Shown here one piece after another: positions 1 through 8,345 of a DNA stretch of 43,561 nucleotides. The stretch is from NCBI GenBank assembly GCA_947178455.1, contig CAMWYI010000002.1, positions 1-43,561 on the forward strand, given 5' to 3'. This DNA is from an uncultured Alistipes sp. GTDB taxonomy: Bacteria; Bacteroidota; Bacteroidia; Bacteroidales; Rikenellaceae. How positions within the stretch are numbered: the first letter of the stretch is position 1; every line of letters starts with the position of its first letter. The position numbers and the translations under genes were made by a program. Under the pieces are notes generated by a model. That model saw only the letters and a program-made list of their open reading frames with translations, made no database searches and had not been told where the DNA came from.

Positions 1-2
1 CC

Positions 3-890
3 CGTCCGTCGATGGGTAAAACGGCCTTCGTCCTCTCGATGGCCCGCAACATGGCTGTCGACCACGAACAGGGCGTGGCGTTCTTCTCGCTCGAAATGTC
101 GGCCGTGCAGCTGATGATGCGTCTGATTATCGCCGAAACGGGCTTGGCGGGCAACGACGTGAAGTCGGGACGCCTCACGCCCGAACAATGGCGCCACTTG
201 GAGTCGGCCACCAAACCCCTCGCGACGGCCCCGCTCTTCATCGACGATACACCGGCGCTGTCGGTCTTCGAGTTCCGCTCGAAAGCCCGCCGGCTGAAAA
301 TCCACAACGACATCAAAATCATCGTCATCGACTACTTGCAGCTGATGACCGGCAATCAGGACTCGAAAGGCAACCGCGAACAGGAGGTGGCGTTCATCTC
401 GCGCACGCTCAAAGCCATTGCCAAAGAGTTGAACGTGCCGATTATCGCGCTGTCGCAGTTGAGCCGTGCAACCGAAATGCGCGGCGGGTCGAAGCGTCCG
501 CAGCTCTCCGACCTGCGCGAATCGGGTGCCATAGAGCAGGATGCCGACATCGTGGCATTCATCCACCGCCCCGAATACTACGGCATCAATCAAGACGAAA
601 ACGGCATGCCGACGGCCGGACTGGCCGAAATCATCATCGCCAAGCATCGTAACGGTGCGGTGTGCGACGTCAACCTGCGCTTCTTGAAAGAGCAGGCGCG
701 CTTCACCGACATGGACGACACGATGCTGCCGCCCGGGCAGGCGCTCGAAAGCCAGCAGGCCTACGACGACTATGCGAGCGGCTCGAACGGTGCGACCCCG
801 CTGCCAACCGGAAGTGCGCTCGGCGCGGCGGTAGGCAACGAGTTCGACCCCAACCGTTCGCGCAACCTCGACGACGAAGCGCCGTTTTAA
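3..890 (+). CDS. dnaB: Replicative DNA helicase DnaB, C-terminal ATPase part (5' truncated by the window edge)
   Basis: This is the RecA-like motor domain of the replicative helicase, which unwinds DNA ahead of the fork and recruits primase. The reading frame is open to the left edge and reads RPSMGKTAF, the end of the Walker A motif. The Met at position 12 is therefore internal to Walker A and not a start; the N-terminal domain lies outside the window. Other visible DnaB motifs are FFSLEMS, the Walker B segment IIVIDYLQLM, and the stretch SQLSRATEMR followed by RPQLSDLRESGAIEQDAD with its arginine finger. After the conserved core there is a tail of about 60 less conserved residues ending in an acidic DDEAPF. 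The next gene is 78 bp downstream on the same strand. Family assignment is very secure. Confidence 0.97.
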   Translation, partial: RPSMGKTAFVLSMARNMAVDHEQGVAFFSLEMSAVQLMMRLIIAETGLAGNDVKSGRLTPEQWRHLESATKPLATAPLFIDDTPALSVFEFRSKARRLKIHNDIKIIVIDYLQLMTGNQDSKGNREQEVAFISRTLKAIAKELNVPIIALSQLSRATEMRGGSKRPQLSDLRESGAIEQDADIVAFIHRPEYYGINQDENGMPTAGLAEIIIAKHRNGAVCDVNLRFLKEQARFTDMDDTMLPPGQALESQQAYDDYASGSNGATPLPTGSALGAAVGNEFDPNRSRNLDDEAPF

Positions 891-968
891 TTTCGATGCA
901 CCGACCGGCATGCTCCCGCCAAAAGCGACCGTAGAAACCAGCAACAGCATTACCACCCATTAATAAAA

Positions 969-2513
969 ATGTTCGTAGCCGTCCATACCGCGACCGTCGC
1001 CGGCATCGACGCCGTCGAAGTGACCGTCGAGGTCAACATCACGGGCGGTGGATTGGGGCTTTACCTCGTCGGATTGCCCGACAGCGCGGTCAAGGAGAGC
1101 GAACAGCGCATTCGGGCGGCGTTCGAGAACTCGGGCGAACGGATGACTGCCCGCAACGTGGTCGTGAACCTCGCACCGGCGGCCCTGCGCAAAGAGGGCG
1201 CGGCGTTCGACCTGCCGATTGCCGTCGGGATTCTCGCCGCAATGGAACGCGTGGAACCCTCCGCACTCGAAGGGACGATGTTCACCGGCGAATTGTCGCT
1301 CGACGGGTCGGTGCGGCCCGTGCCGGGCGTGTTGCCGATGACGGTGCTGGCTCGGCGCAAGGGATTGCGCCGCATCGTGCTCGCTCCCGAAAACGCCGCC
1401 GAAGCCGCTATCGTCGAGGGTATCGAGGTGATTCCGGTGGCGAATCTGCGCCAGCTGCTGGCGTGGCTCGGCGGCACGGAGACCGTCGAACCGGCCCGAC
1501 CGGCCGACCGCGAACCGTTCGAGGTGTCGTCGGGCCGCTACGACGAGGATTTCGCCGATGTCAAAGGGCAGGAACACGTCAAACGGGCACTGGAAATCGC
1601 CGCAGCGGGCGGCCACAACGTGCTGCTCATCGGGGCGCCCGGTTCGGGCAAGACCATGCTGGCGCGCCGCATACCGACCATTCTACCGCCGTTGACGCAC
1701 GACGAAGCGCTGGAAACGACCAAAATACACTCCGTCGCAGGCAAGACGGGCGTCGCTGGCGGGCTGATGACCCGCCGGCCATTCCGTGCGCCGCACCACC
1801 TCACGTCGCAGGCGGCTATCGTGGGCGGCGGGCAGTCGCCCTGTCCGGGCGAGGTGTCGCTGGCCCACAACGGCGTGCTGTTTCTCGACGAACTGCCCGA
1901 ATTCGGGCGCAATGTGCTGGAAGTCCTGCGCCAGCCGTTGGAAGACAAGCGCATCACCGTCTCGCGGGCGCGGTACAGCGTCGAATATCCGGCCAACTTC
2001 ATGCTGGTGGCGGCGATGAACCCCTGTCCGTGCGGCTACTACAACCACCCGACGCACGAATGCTCGTGCGCGCCGGGTGCCGTGCATCGCTACATGAACC
2101 GGATTTCGGGGCCGCTGATGGACCGTATCGACCTGCACGTCGAGGTCACGCCCGTGCCGCCGTCGCTGCTGGCCGACGGTGCTCCGGCGGGCGAGTCGAG
2201 CGCAGCGGTGCGCGAACGGGTCATCCGTGCGCGGGCCGTGCAGGCCGAGCGTTTTCGGGCAATCGAGGGCGTGTACACCAACGCCATGATGAATGCGGCC
2301 CTGCTGCGCGAACACTGCCGACCGGACGACGAAGCGGCTGCGATGCTCGAAACGGCGATGATACGGCTGTCGCTTTCGGCACGTGCCTACGACCGCATTC
2401 TGAAAGTGGCCCGAACGATTGCCGATTTGGCGGGACGCGAACGAATCGCCCGCGCGGATGTGGCCGAAGCTATCGGCTACCGTTCGCTCGACCGCGGCAC
2501 ATGGGGCAGATAA
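969..2513 (+). CDS. comM: YifB/ComM family Mg-chelatase-like AAA+ ATPase
   Basis: A 514-residue protein of the YifB/ComM family, which in naturally competent bacteria is a branch-migration helicase helping incoming DNA to integrate. Domain order is an N-terminal ChlI-like (Lon-S5-fold) domain at about residues 5-165, an AAA+ Mg-chelatase domain from about 195, and a C-terminal Mg_chelatase_C domain. Visible motifs are Walker A GAPGSGKT at 223-230, Walker B GVLFLDELPEF, and a four-Cys segment CPCGYYNHPTHECSC. The length matches the usual 500-510 residues. The ATG at 969 gives the standard MFVAVHTATVAGIDA start. It sits between dnaB and murG, 46 bp before murG. The family is certain; a competence role here is not shown. 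Confidence 0.95.
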   Translation: MFVAVHTATVAGIDAVEVTVEVNITGGGLGLYLVGLPDSAVKESEQRIRAAFENSGERMTARNVVVNLAPAALRKEGAAFDLPIAVGILAAMERVEPSALEGTMFTGELSLDGSVRPVPGVLPMTVLARRKGLRRIVLAPENAAEAAIVEGIEVIPVANLRQLLAWLGGTETVEPARPADREPFEVSSGRYDEDFADVKGQEHVKRALEIAAAGGHNVLLIGAPGSGKTMLARRIPTILPPLTHDEALETTKIHSVAGKTGVAGGLMTRRPFRAPHHLTSQAAIVGGGQSPCPGEVSLAHNGVLFLDELPEFGRNVLEVLRQPLEDKRITVSRARYSVEYPANFMLVAAMNPCPCGYYNHPTHECSCAPGAVHRYMNRISGPLMDRIDLHVEVTPVPPSLLADGAPAGESSAAVRERVIRARAVQAERFRAIEGVYTNAMMNAALLREHCRPDDEAAAMLETAMIRLSLSARAYDRILKVARTIADLAGRERIARADVAEAIGYRSLDRGTWGR

Positions 2514-2559
2514 GATAGGATTTGCACGGGTCGCCTTACGACCCGACTGAATAAAAACA

Positions 2560-3669
2560 ATGAATTGCGAAGTGAAAAAAGTGATTCTTTCGGGCGGCGG
2601 CACCGGCGGACATATCTATCCGGCCGTCGCGGTCGCCGAAGCGCTGAAACGACGGCTCGGCGACGAAGTGGAGGTGCTCTTCGTCGGAGCCGAAGGCAAA
2701 ATGGAGATGGAAAAAGTCCCGGCACTGGGCTACCGCATCGTGGGACTGCCCATCGCAGGATTGCAGCGCCGGTTGGAGTGGCGCAACCTGCTGGTGCCGT
2801 TCAAGGTGCTGCGCAGCATCCGGCTGGCCCGCAAAACCATTCGCCGGTTCGGCGCCGATGTCGTCGTCGGGTTCGGCGGCTATGCCAGTGCGCCGGTGCT
2901 GTGGGCCGCACAACGCATGGGGGTGCCGACCGTGATTCAGGAACAGAACTCCTATGCAGGCGTGACGAACAAAATTTTGGCGAAACGGACCAAACGCATC
3001 TGCACCGCCTACGAGGGTATGGAACGCTTCTTCCCGCAGGAGAAAATCGTGCTGACGGGCAATCCGCTGCGCGGCCATTTTTCCAAAGAGGGGGTTGCGA
3101 AACCCGACGCGCTTGCGTATTATGGCTTCACGGCCGAAATGCCGGTGATATTGGTGGTCGGGGGTTCGCTCGGCACCCGCTCGCTCAACGAAATGATGAA
3201 AGCGTGGTTGCTCCGCACGGGCGGCACGGCACCGGTGCAGGTCATTTGGCAGACGGGCAAATACTATGAACGCGAGATGCAGGATTTTCTGCGCGAACAT
3301 CCCGCCGCACACGTTTGGCAGGGGGCGTTCATCGAACGCATGGACATGGCCTATGCGGCGGCCGACGTGGTCGTGTCGCGCAGCGGGGCCGGTACTGTTT
3401 CGGAACTTTGTTTGGTGGCGAAACCGGTGGTATTCGTACCCTCGCCCAACGTGGCCGAAGACCACCAGACCAAAAACGCACAGGCACTGGCGTCGAAAGG
3501 CGCGGCGGTGCTGGTGCCCGACAGCGAGTGCCGCACGCAGGCAATGGAGCGTGCGCTGGCGCTGGCGGCCGACCGGCAGGCATTGGAGGCGATGAGCCGC
3601 AACCTCGAAGCGCTGGCCCGCCCCGACGCAGCGGAACGAATCGTGGACGAAATCATCGGACTGAAATGA
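2560..3669 (+). CDS. murG: MurG, UDP-GlcNAc:lipid I N-acetylglucosaminyltransferase
   Basis: It transfers GlcNAc from UDP-GlcNAc to lipid I at the inner face of the cytoplasmic membrane, making lipid II, the last intracellular step of peptidoglycan precursor synthesis. The 369-residue GT-B protein shows the glycine-rich loop SGGGTGGHIYPA at residues 11-22, the membrane-side motif GFGGYASAP, the acceptor-site EQNSYAGVTNK, and the C-terminal donor-site pattern SRSGAGTVSELCLVAKP. The ATG at 2560 is preferred; the codon at 2572 (GTG) is a possible later start. The stop overlaps the murC start (ATGA), so the two are translationally coupled. It is normally preceded by ftsW and murD in dcw clusters, but here by comM. 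Confidence 0.97.
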   Translation: MNCEVKKVILSGGGTGGHIYPAVAVAEALKRRLGDEVEVLFVGAEGKMEMEKVPALGYRIVGLPIAGLQRRLEWRNLLVPFKVLRSIRLARKTIRRFGADVVVGFGGYASAPVLWAAQRMGVPTVIQEQNSYAGVTNKILAKRTKRICTAYEGMERFFPQEKIVLTGNPLRGHFSKEGVAKPDALAYYGFTAEMPVILVVGGSLGTRSLNEMMKAWLLRTGGTAPVQVIWQTGKYYEREMQDFLREHPAAHVWQGAFIERMDMAYAAADVVVSRSGAGTVSELCLVAKPVVFVPSPNVAEDHQTKNAQALASKGAAVLVPDSECRTQAMERALALAADRQALEAMSRNLEALARPDAAERIVDEIIGLK

Positions 3670-5045
3670 AAAAACAAAACGTTTACTTCATCGGCATCGG
3701 CGGCATCGGCATGAGCGCACTGGCGCGCTATTTCCGCCACGAAGGCCGCGAGGTCGCCGGTTACGACCGCACCTGCTCGCCGCTCACCGAAGCCTTGGAG
3801 CGCGAGGGCATCGCCGTCCACTACGACGACGATGTGGAGCAGATTCCCGCCCCGTTCCGCAATCCCGCCGACACGGTCGTGGTCTACACACCCGCCGTGC
3901 CGAGCGACCACAGCGAATACCGCTATTTTATCGAAAACGGTTTTACGGTCGAGAAACGGTCGCAGATGCTGGGCCACCTGACCGAAGGCAAATACACGAT
4001 GGCCGTCGCGGGCACGCACGGCAAAACCACGACGTCGACCCTCGTCGCATGGCTCAATCGCGGCTTGACGGGCGGCGGTTCGGCCTTTTTGGGCGGCATC
4101 TCCAAGAACTTCGCCAGCAACCTCGTGCTGGGCGACGGGCCGCGTCTGGCCGTCGAGGCCGACGAGTTCGACCGCTCGTTCCTGCGGTTGTATCCCGACG
4201 TGGCCGTCGTCACGTCGGCCGACGCCGACCACCTCGACATCTACGGCACCCACGAAGCAGTGAAAGAGGCCTTTTCGCAATTCGTCGGGCAAATCCGGCC
4301 CGGCGGCGCGCTGGTGCTGAAACAGGGCGTCGACATTCGGGTCGACAATCCCGACATCACGGTCTACCGCTACTCCTACGACGAGCCGTGCGATTTCTAC
4401 GCCCGCAACGTGCGGTTGCAGGAGGGAGGTTACTACCGTTATGACCTTGTGACACCCGACGGCACGATTGCCGACTGCACGCTGGGCATTCCGGGCTGGA
4501 TCAACATCGAAAATTCGGTCGCCGCCGTCGCCGCCGCATGGTGTGCCGCGAAACACGAGGGCACGCCGCTCGACGCGGAGAAGCTGCGCGAGGCGCTGGC
4601 TTCGTTCGCGGGCGTGAAACGGCGGTTCGAGTTCTACGTCAATACCCCGACGCAGGTCTACATGGACGATTATGCGCATCATCCGCGCGAGTTGGCGGCG
4701 ACGCTCGCGTCGGTGCGCAAGATGTTCCCCGGACGGCGCATTACGGCGCTTTTCCAACCCCACCTCTACACCCGCACGCGCGACCTGTACCCCGAATTCG
4801 CCGAAGCCCTTTCGCTGGCCGACGAAGCGGTGCTGCTGCCCATCTATCCGGCACGCGAGGAGCCTATCGCGGGCATCACGTCGGAAATCATCGCCGACCG
4901 TATCACGGTGCCCTGCCGCATCGTGCCGCGCGAACGACTGGTCGAAACGGTCGCCGCCATGCCGACCGACGTCGTAATCAGCTTCGGCGCAGGCAATATC
5001 GACGCCTGCTGCGAAGCGCTGGCCGAACAATTGCAAAAGAAATAG
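3666..5045 (+). CDS. murC: MurC, UDP-N-acetylmuramate--L-alanine ligase
   Basis: This cytoplasmic ATP-dependent ligase adds L-Ala to UDP-MurNAc, the first amino acid of the stem peptide. The 459-residue protein has the three Mur-ligase domains: the N-terminal UDP-binding GIGGIGMSALA at 10-20, the central ATP-binding loop AGTHGKTTT at 115-123, and a C-terminal Rossmann domain with ALFQPHLYTRT. The open frame extends upstream into murG, but the ATG at 3666 gives the canonical MKKQNVYFIGIGGIGMS start and overlaps the murG stop by 4 bp. ftsQ follows after 9 bp. Function is secure. Confidence 0.97.
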   Translation: MKKQNVYFIGIGGIGMSALARYFRHEGREVAGYDRTCSPLTEALEREGIAVHYDDDVEQIPAPFRNPADTVVVYTPAVPSDHSEYRYFIENGFTVEKRSQMLGHLTEGKYTMAVAGTHGKTTTSTLVAWLNRGLTGGGSAFLGGISKNFASNLVLGDGPRLAVEADEFDRSFLRLYPDVAVVTSADADHLDIYGTHEAVKEAFSQFVGQIRPGGALVLKQGVDIRVDNPDITVYRYSYDEPCDFYARNVRLQEGGYYRYDLVTPDGTIADCTLGIPGWINIENSVAAVAAAWCAAKHEGTPLDAEKLREALASFAGVKRRFEFYVNTPTQVYMDDYAHHPRELAATLASVRKMFPGRRITALFQPHLYTRTRDLYPEFAEALSLADEAVLLPIYPAREEPIAGITSEIIADRITVPCRIVPRERLVETVAAMPTDVVISFGAGNIDACCEALAEQLQKK

Positions 5046-5054
5046 GATAAAACG

Positions 5055-6152
5055 ATGCGACCCGCTGTGAAATATACGCTGCTGACGCTTCTTTGGGGAG
5101 CGGTGGGGGCGTATGTCTATTGGGCGGCGCATGCGGCGAGGAGCGGACGCAGCACGCGGACGGTCGAACGGCTGGAAATCGATATCGTAGACAGCACCTC
5201 GCAAGGGCATCTGGTCTCGTCGGCCGAAGTGCGCAAATGGCTGGCAACCGAAGGCATCGAACCGGTCGGCAAAGCGGCCAAAGAGGTCGATTTGACGGCT
5301 ATCGAACGACTCATCGCCCGCAACGGATTCGTCGAACGGGCTGCGGCCTACATCACGCGAAGCGGCGAACTGCACATCGACATCCGGCAGCGCAAACCCC
5401 TTCTGCGGCTGCTCACGGGCGACGAAAACAGCTACGTCACCGCTTCGGGGTTCGTTTTCGCGGCCCCGCGCGCCTCGTCGCGTTACGTTCCGGTCGTCAC
5501 GGGAAGCTACCGGCCGCCCTTTCCGTCGGGCTACACGGGCGACGTATGGGCCTGCATGGAAGCCGAAAACCGCCGCATCGAAGCGGAAATCGCAGCGCTC
5601 GAAGCGGAAAAACTGCCCGTCCACCGCGAGGAACGCGACGACTACCGCAGCTGGCTCGAAGCCCGCCGCACCGGCGTGAAGTGGTGGTGGAAGTATTTGG
5701 ACGACGATGCAGAGTATGCCGCCCGCCTCGACCGGCTGCGCACCGAGAAGCAACGCCTGCACCGCGAGTACCGTTATCGGGCGCATCTGCGGCAGCAACG
5801 GCTCGACCGCATCGAAGCCCGACAGGAGGAGAAACGCCGCGAACAAAAAAAATTGACGAAAAACTACGAAGATTTCCTGAAACTCCTTACCTTTGTGAGG
5901 TCGGTCGAGGCCGACGACTTTTGGAGCGCCGAAATCGTGCAAATCGTCGCCCGCACCTCCCCGAGCGGAGCGCTGGAAATCGACCTGATTCCACGCAGCG
6001 GAGAACATCGCATCCGGTTCGGCCGGTTGGAGCGGACGGACGAGAAACTCGACAAGTCGTTGCGATTCTATCGCAAGGGCCTTTCGCATATCGGTTGGGA
6101 GCGCTGCCGAACGGTCGATGTCCGCTACCGCGATCAGGTGGTGTGCCGCTGA
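5055..6152 (+). CDS. ftsQ: FtsQ/DivIB-like cell division protein with a large charged helical insertion
   Basis: A bitopic division protein expected to link early Z-ring proteins to septal wall synthesis. Residues 6-28 form one membrane helix after a short cytoplasmic N terminus. A POTRA-like region follows at about 38-112, ending in ELHIDIRQRKPLLRLL. The FtsQ beta domain begins with SRYVPVVTGSYRPPFP (142-157). It is then interrupted by about 105 residues (160-268) extremely rich in Glu, Arg, Lys and Ala, probably helical or coiled coil, with a Trp patch (KWWWKYLDDD). It resumes at YEDFLKLLTFV...DFWSAEIVQI and ends in the typical C-terminal beta strands. At 365 residues it is far longer than the roughly 240-280 expected. 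Placement between murC and ftsA supports the name. An A8 tract lies at 5845-5852. Confidence 0.88.
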   Translation: MRPAVKYTLLTLLWGAVGAYVYWAAHAARSGRSTRTVERLEIDIVDSTSQGHLVSSAEVRKWLATEGIEPVGKAAKEVDLTAIERLIARNGFVERAAAYITRSGELHIDIRQRKPLLRLLTGDENSYVTASGFVFAAPRASSRYVPVVTGSYRPPFPSGYTGDVWACMEAENRRIEAEIAALEAEKLPVHREERDDYRSWLEARRTGVKWWWKYLDDDAEYAARLDRLRTEKQRLHREYRYRAHLRQQRLDRIEARQEEKRREQKKLTKNYEDFLKLLTFVRSVEADDFWSAEIVQIVARTSPSGALEIDLIPRSGEHRIRFGRLERTDEKLDKSLRFYRKGLSHIGWERCRTVDVRYRDQVVCR

Positions 6153-6250
6153 CGACCGTACTGGAATTGAAAACATTGGATTATTGACAATAGCATAAAA
6201 TACCGAATGTATTTCCGTTGCGGACGGATACACCCTATCAAGCAGCTATC

Positions 6251-8242
6251 GTGGAAAGAAAGAACTATGTAATCGCCGTCGATTTGGGTTCGACCAACGT
6301 TACGGCGGCCGTCGCCGAGAAACTGGACGACGGCTCGCTCGGTATCGTCCATGTCGTCCGAAAACCGGCCGAGGGGGTCAATGCCGGTCAGATCGAAAAC
6401 AGCGAACTGGCAGGCAACGCCATCCATGCCGCTATCGAGGAGATCGAAACCGCGCTGGGCTGCCGCATCACGGAGGTCTATGCCGGCATTTCGGGCGATT
6501 TCGTCCGTTGCGCCTGCTACACCGACCACGTCTACATCGGCAATCCGCACGACGGCGTGAGCCAAGCCGACGTCGATTCGCTCTACTCGCGCATGCGCAA
6601 CGTGCAGGCTCCCGAAGGCGAAACCATCATGGAACGCATCGCCCAAAACTGGATCGTCGACGGCAACCGCGAGGTGCGCAATCCGGTCGGTTCGTTCGGC
6701 AAGACGCTCTCGGCGACGTTCAACTTCATCCTCTGCGACACGACCCCCCTGCAACGGTTGGAGATGGTCTTCAAACGGCACGGAATCACGATCAAGGGTA
6801 TCTTCCCGTCCGTGCTCGCCACGCCCGAAGCGGTGCTTTCGCCCGACGAAAAGGCCGACGGCGTAGCGGTCATCGACATCGGCGGCGGCGTGACCGACGT
6901 CACGGTCTACTACCGCAACGTGGTGCGCTACGTGGCCTCGATTCCGATGGGAGCGGCGGCCATCAACCACGACATCCGCACGCTGGGCGTCCCCGAAAAG
7001 TACGTCGAGCTGCTCAAACTCGAAAAAGGCTCCGCCGTCGCGGAACTCGCCCCCGACACGCTCGTGAAGGTGCCGGGCCGCATTCCGCGCGAGGAGAAAC
7101 AGATTCTGAAACGCAATCTGGCCACCGTCATCGAAGCCCGTGCGACGGACATCGCCGAATACGTGATGCAGGAGCTCAACGATTCGCACTACCTGTCGAA
7201 ATTGAGCTACGGCATCGTGCTGACCGGCGCGTCGGCCATGCTCAAAGACCTCGACACGCTCTTCAACCGCATCTCGAAGATGGAGGTGCGCGTCGCGGCT
7301 CCCGATACGGGCCTTACGGAGGATTCGTTGGATTTGGTCAACAGTCCGGCCTATGCGACGATTACGGGTCTGCTGTTGCTCGGCGCCGAGCAGGGCACTT
7401 CGAGCCTGATTATCGAAAACGAGCCCGTGCGGCGGGTTCCCGAACCCGAAATTCCGGCCGAACCGGCCGAGCAGCCGCCCGTCGCGGAACCGAAACCTTC
7501 GGTCGCTCCGGCACCGGCCCCCACGCCCGCACCGGCTGCGCCCCGTCCCCGAACGGCAGCCGCGCAGAGTGTCCGCACTCCTGCCGCAACGCCTCAACCG
7601 ACGGGCACCGTACCTCCTGCGCGGACACCCCGTCCGACCGTTCCGCCGGTCCGGCCGGCCACCAACCGCGTGCAACCGTCCGATGACGAAGAAAATACGC
7701 CGCTGCCGGATCCGCAATCGTTCCGTCACGTGCCGCCGCGAAAACCCGCGTCGGCAACACCCGTGACGCCGCCGCCGGCCCCGACGCCTGCGCCTGCGCC
7801 GTCTGCTCCGGCACCCGAAGCGTCCGAAGCGCCCCGCACGATAGGCACGGCCGCACAACGGCCCCGAACCCGAACGCTCGCCGACATCTACCGCGAGCGG
7901 TTGGAACAGCAGCAGGCCGCGCAACCGACGCCGCCCGCCGAACCGGCCCAACCGCAACCCGACGAAGCACCCCGTTTCGTCCGGCCGCAGGCCCCCGCAG
8001 CAGAACCGGAAGCACCGGCACAGCCGATGCCTTCGATGCCGGAACCGGAATCGGAAACGGCGGAACCCCGATTCTATCCGCCCCGCCCGCAGACGGAGCC
8101 GACCCCCGACCCCGAAGCGGACGAACGGGTCGAAGCCCAAGCCAAACGGATGAAAAGCCGCATCTCCAAGTTCTTCGGCAAAATCAACAACCAGTGGGAC
8201 AAAGGCTCGCTGGGAGACCTGCCCGACGATACCGAGATATGA
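6251..8242 (+). CDS. ftsA: FtsA, actin-like Z-ring membrane tether with long Pro/Ala-rich linker
   Basis: FtsA is an actin-family ATPase that anchors FtsZ filaments to the membrane. The core (residues 1-390) starts NYVIAVDLGSTNVTAAVAE (phosphate 1), includes an SHS2-like 1C region, the phosphate-2 motif AVIDIGGGVTDVTVY near 206-220, and LTGASAMLKDL (adenosine motif). After it come about 230 residues (392-625) dominated by Pro, Ala, Glu and Thr. The protein ends with a basic amphipathic segment, RMKSRISKFFGKINNQW (about 633-649), fitting the membrane-targeting helix. I chose the GTG at 6251, giving MERKNYVIAV, because it places the first strand as in other FtsA proteins; a TTG at 6218 is the only upstream alternative and no in-frame ATG fits. 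Total 663 residues against about 420 in E. coli. Confidence 0.93.
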   Translation: MERKNYVIAVDLGSTNVTAAVAEKLDDGSLGIVHVVRKPAEGVNAGQIENSELAGNAIHAAIEEIETALGCRITEVYAGISGDFVRCACYTDHVYIGNPHDGVSQADVDSLYSRMRNVQAPEGETIMERIAQNWIVDGNREVRNPVGSFGKTLSATFNFILCDTTPLQRLEMVFKRHGITIKGIFPSVLATPEAVLSPDEKADGVAVIDIGGGVTDVTVYYRNVVRYVASIPMGAAAINHDIRTLGVPEKYVELLKLEKGSAVAELAPDTLVKVPGRIPREEKQILKRNLATVIEARATDIAEYVMQELNDSHYLSKLSYGIVLTGASAMLKDLDTLFNRISKMEVRVAAPDTGLTEDSLDLVNSPAYATITGLLLLGAEQGTSSLIIENEPVRRVPEPEIPAEPAEQPPVAEPKPSVAPAPAPTPAPAAPRPRTAAAQSVRTPAATPQPTGTVPPARTPRPTVPPVRPATNRVQPSDDEENTPLPDPQSFRHVPPRKPASATPVTPPPAPTPAPAPSAPAPEASEAPRTIGTAAQRPRTRTLADIYRERLEQQQAAQPTPPAEPAQPQPDEAPRFVRPQAPAAEPEAPAQPMPSMPEPESETAEPRFYPPRPQTEPTPDPEADERVEAQAKRMKSRISKFFGKINNQWDKGSLGDLPDDTEI

Positions 8243-8345
8243 TGCAAACGCGCAGGGCGTGATTCGCGACACATCCGCGTGAACGGGCCCGCCGCAAACA
8301 CGAACAGACAAGCCAGCGAAGCTGCTTTTTAAGAAACGATAAGCT

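Noticed and set aside
3315-3665. N-terminal extension of MurC into murG
   Set aside because: The extension is an out-of-frame reading of MurG; MKKQNVYFIGIGG at 3666 is the canonical start.
6181-6205. TTGACA-like promoter before ftsA
   Set aside because: TTGACA and TAAAAT are too close together, and this group uses TTTG/TAnnTTTG promoters.
3351-6233. 960-residue open frame on the minus strand across murG, murC and ftsQ
   Set aside because: It is the antisense shadow of three clear genes in GC-rich DNA, with low-complexity Arg/Asp/Val composition and no family motif.
6134-8311. 725-residue minus-strand open frame opposite ftsA
   Set aside because: Antisense shadow; its Gly/Arg-rich stretches mirror the Pro/Ala linker of FtsA.
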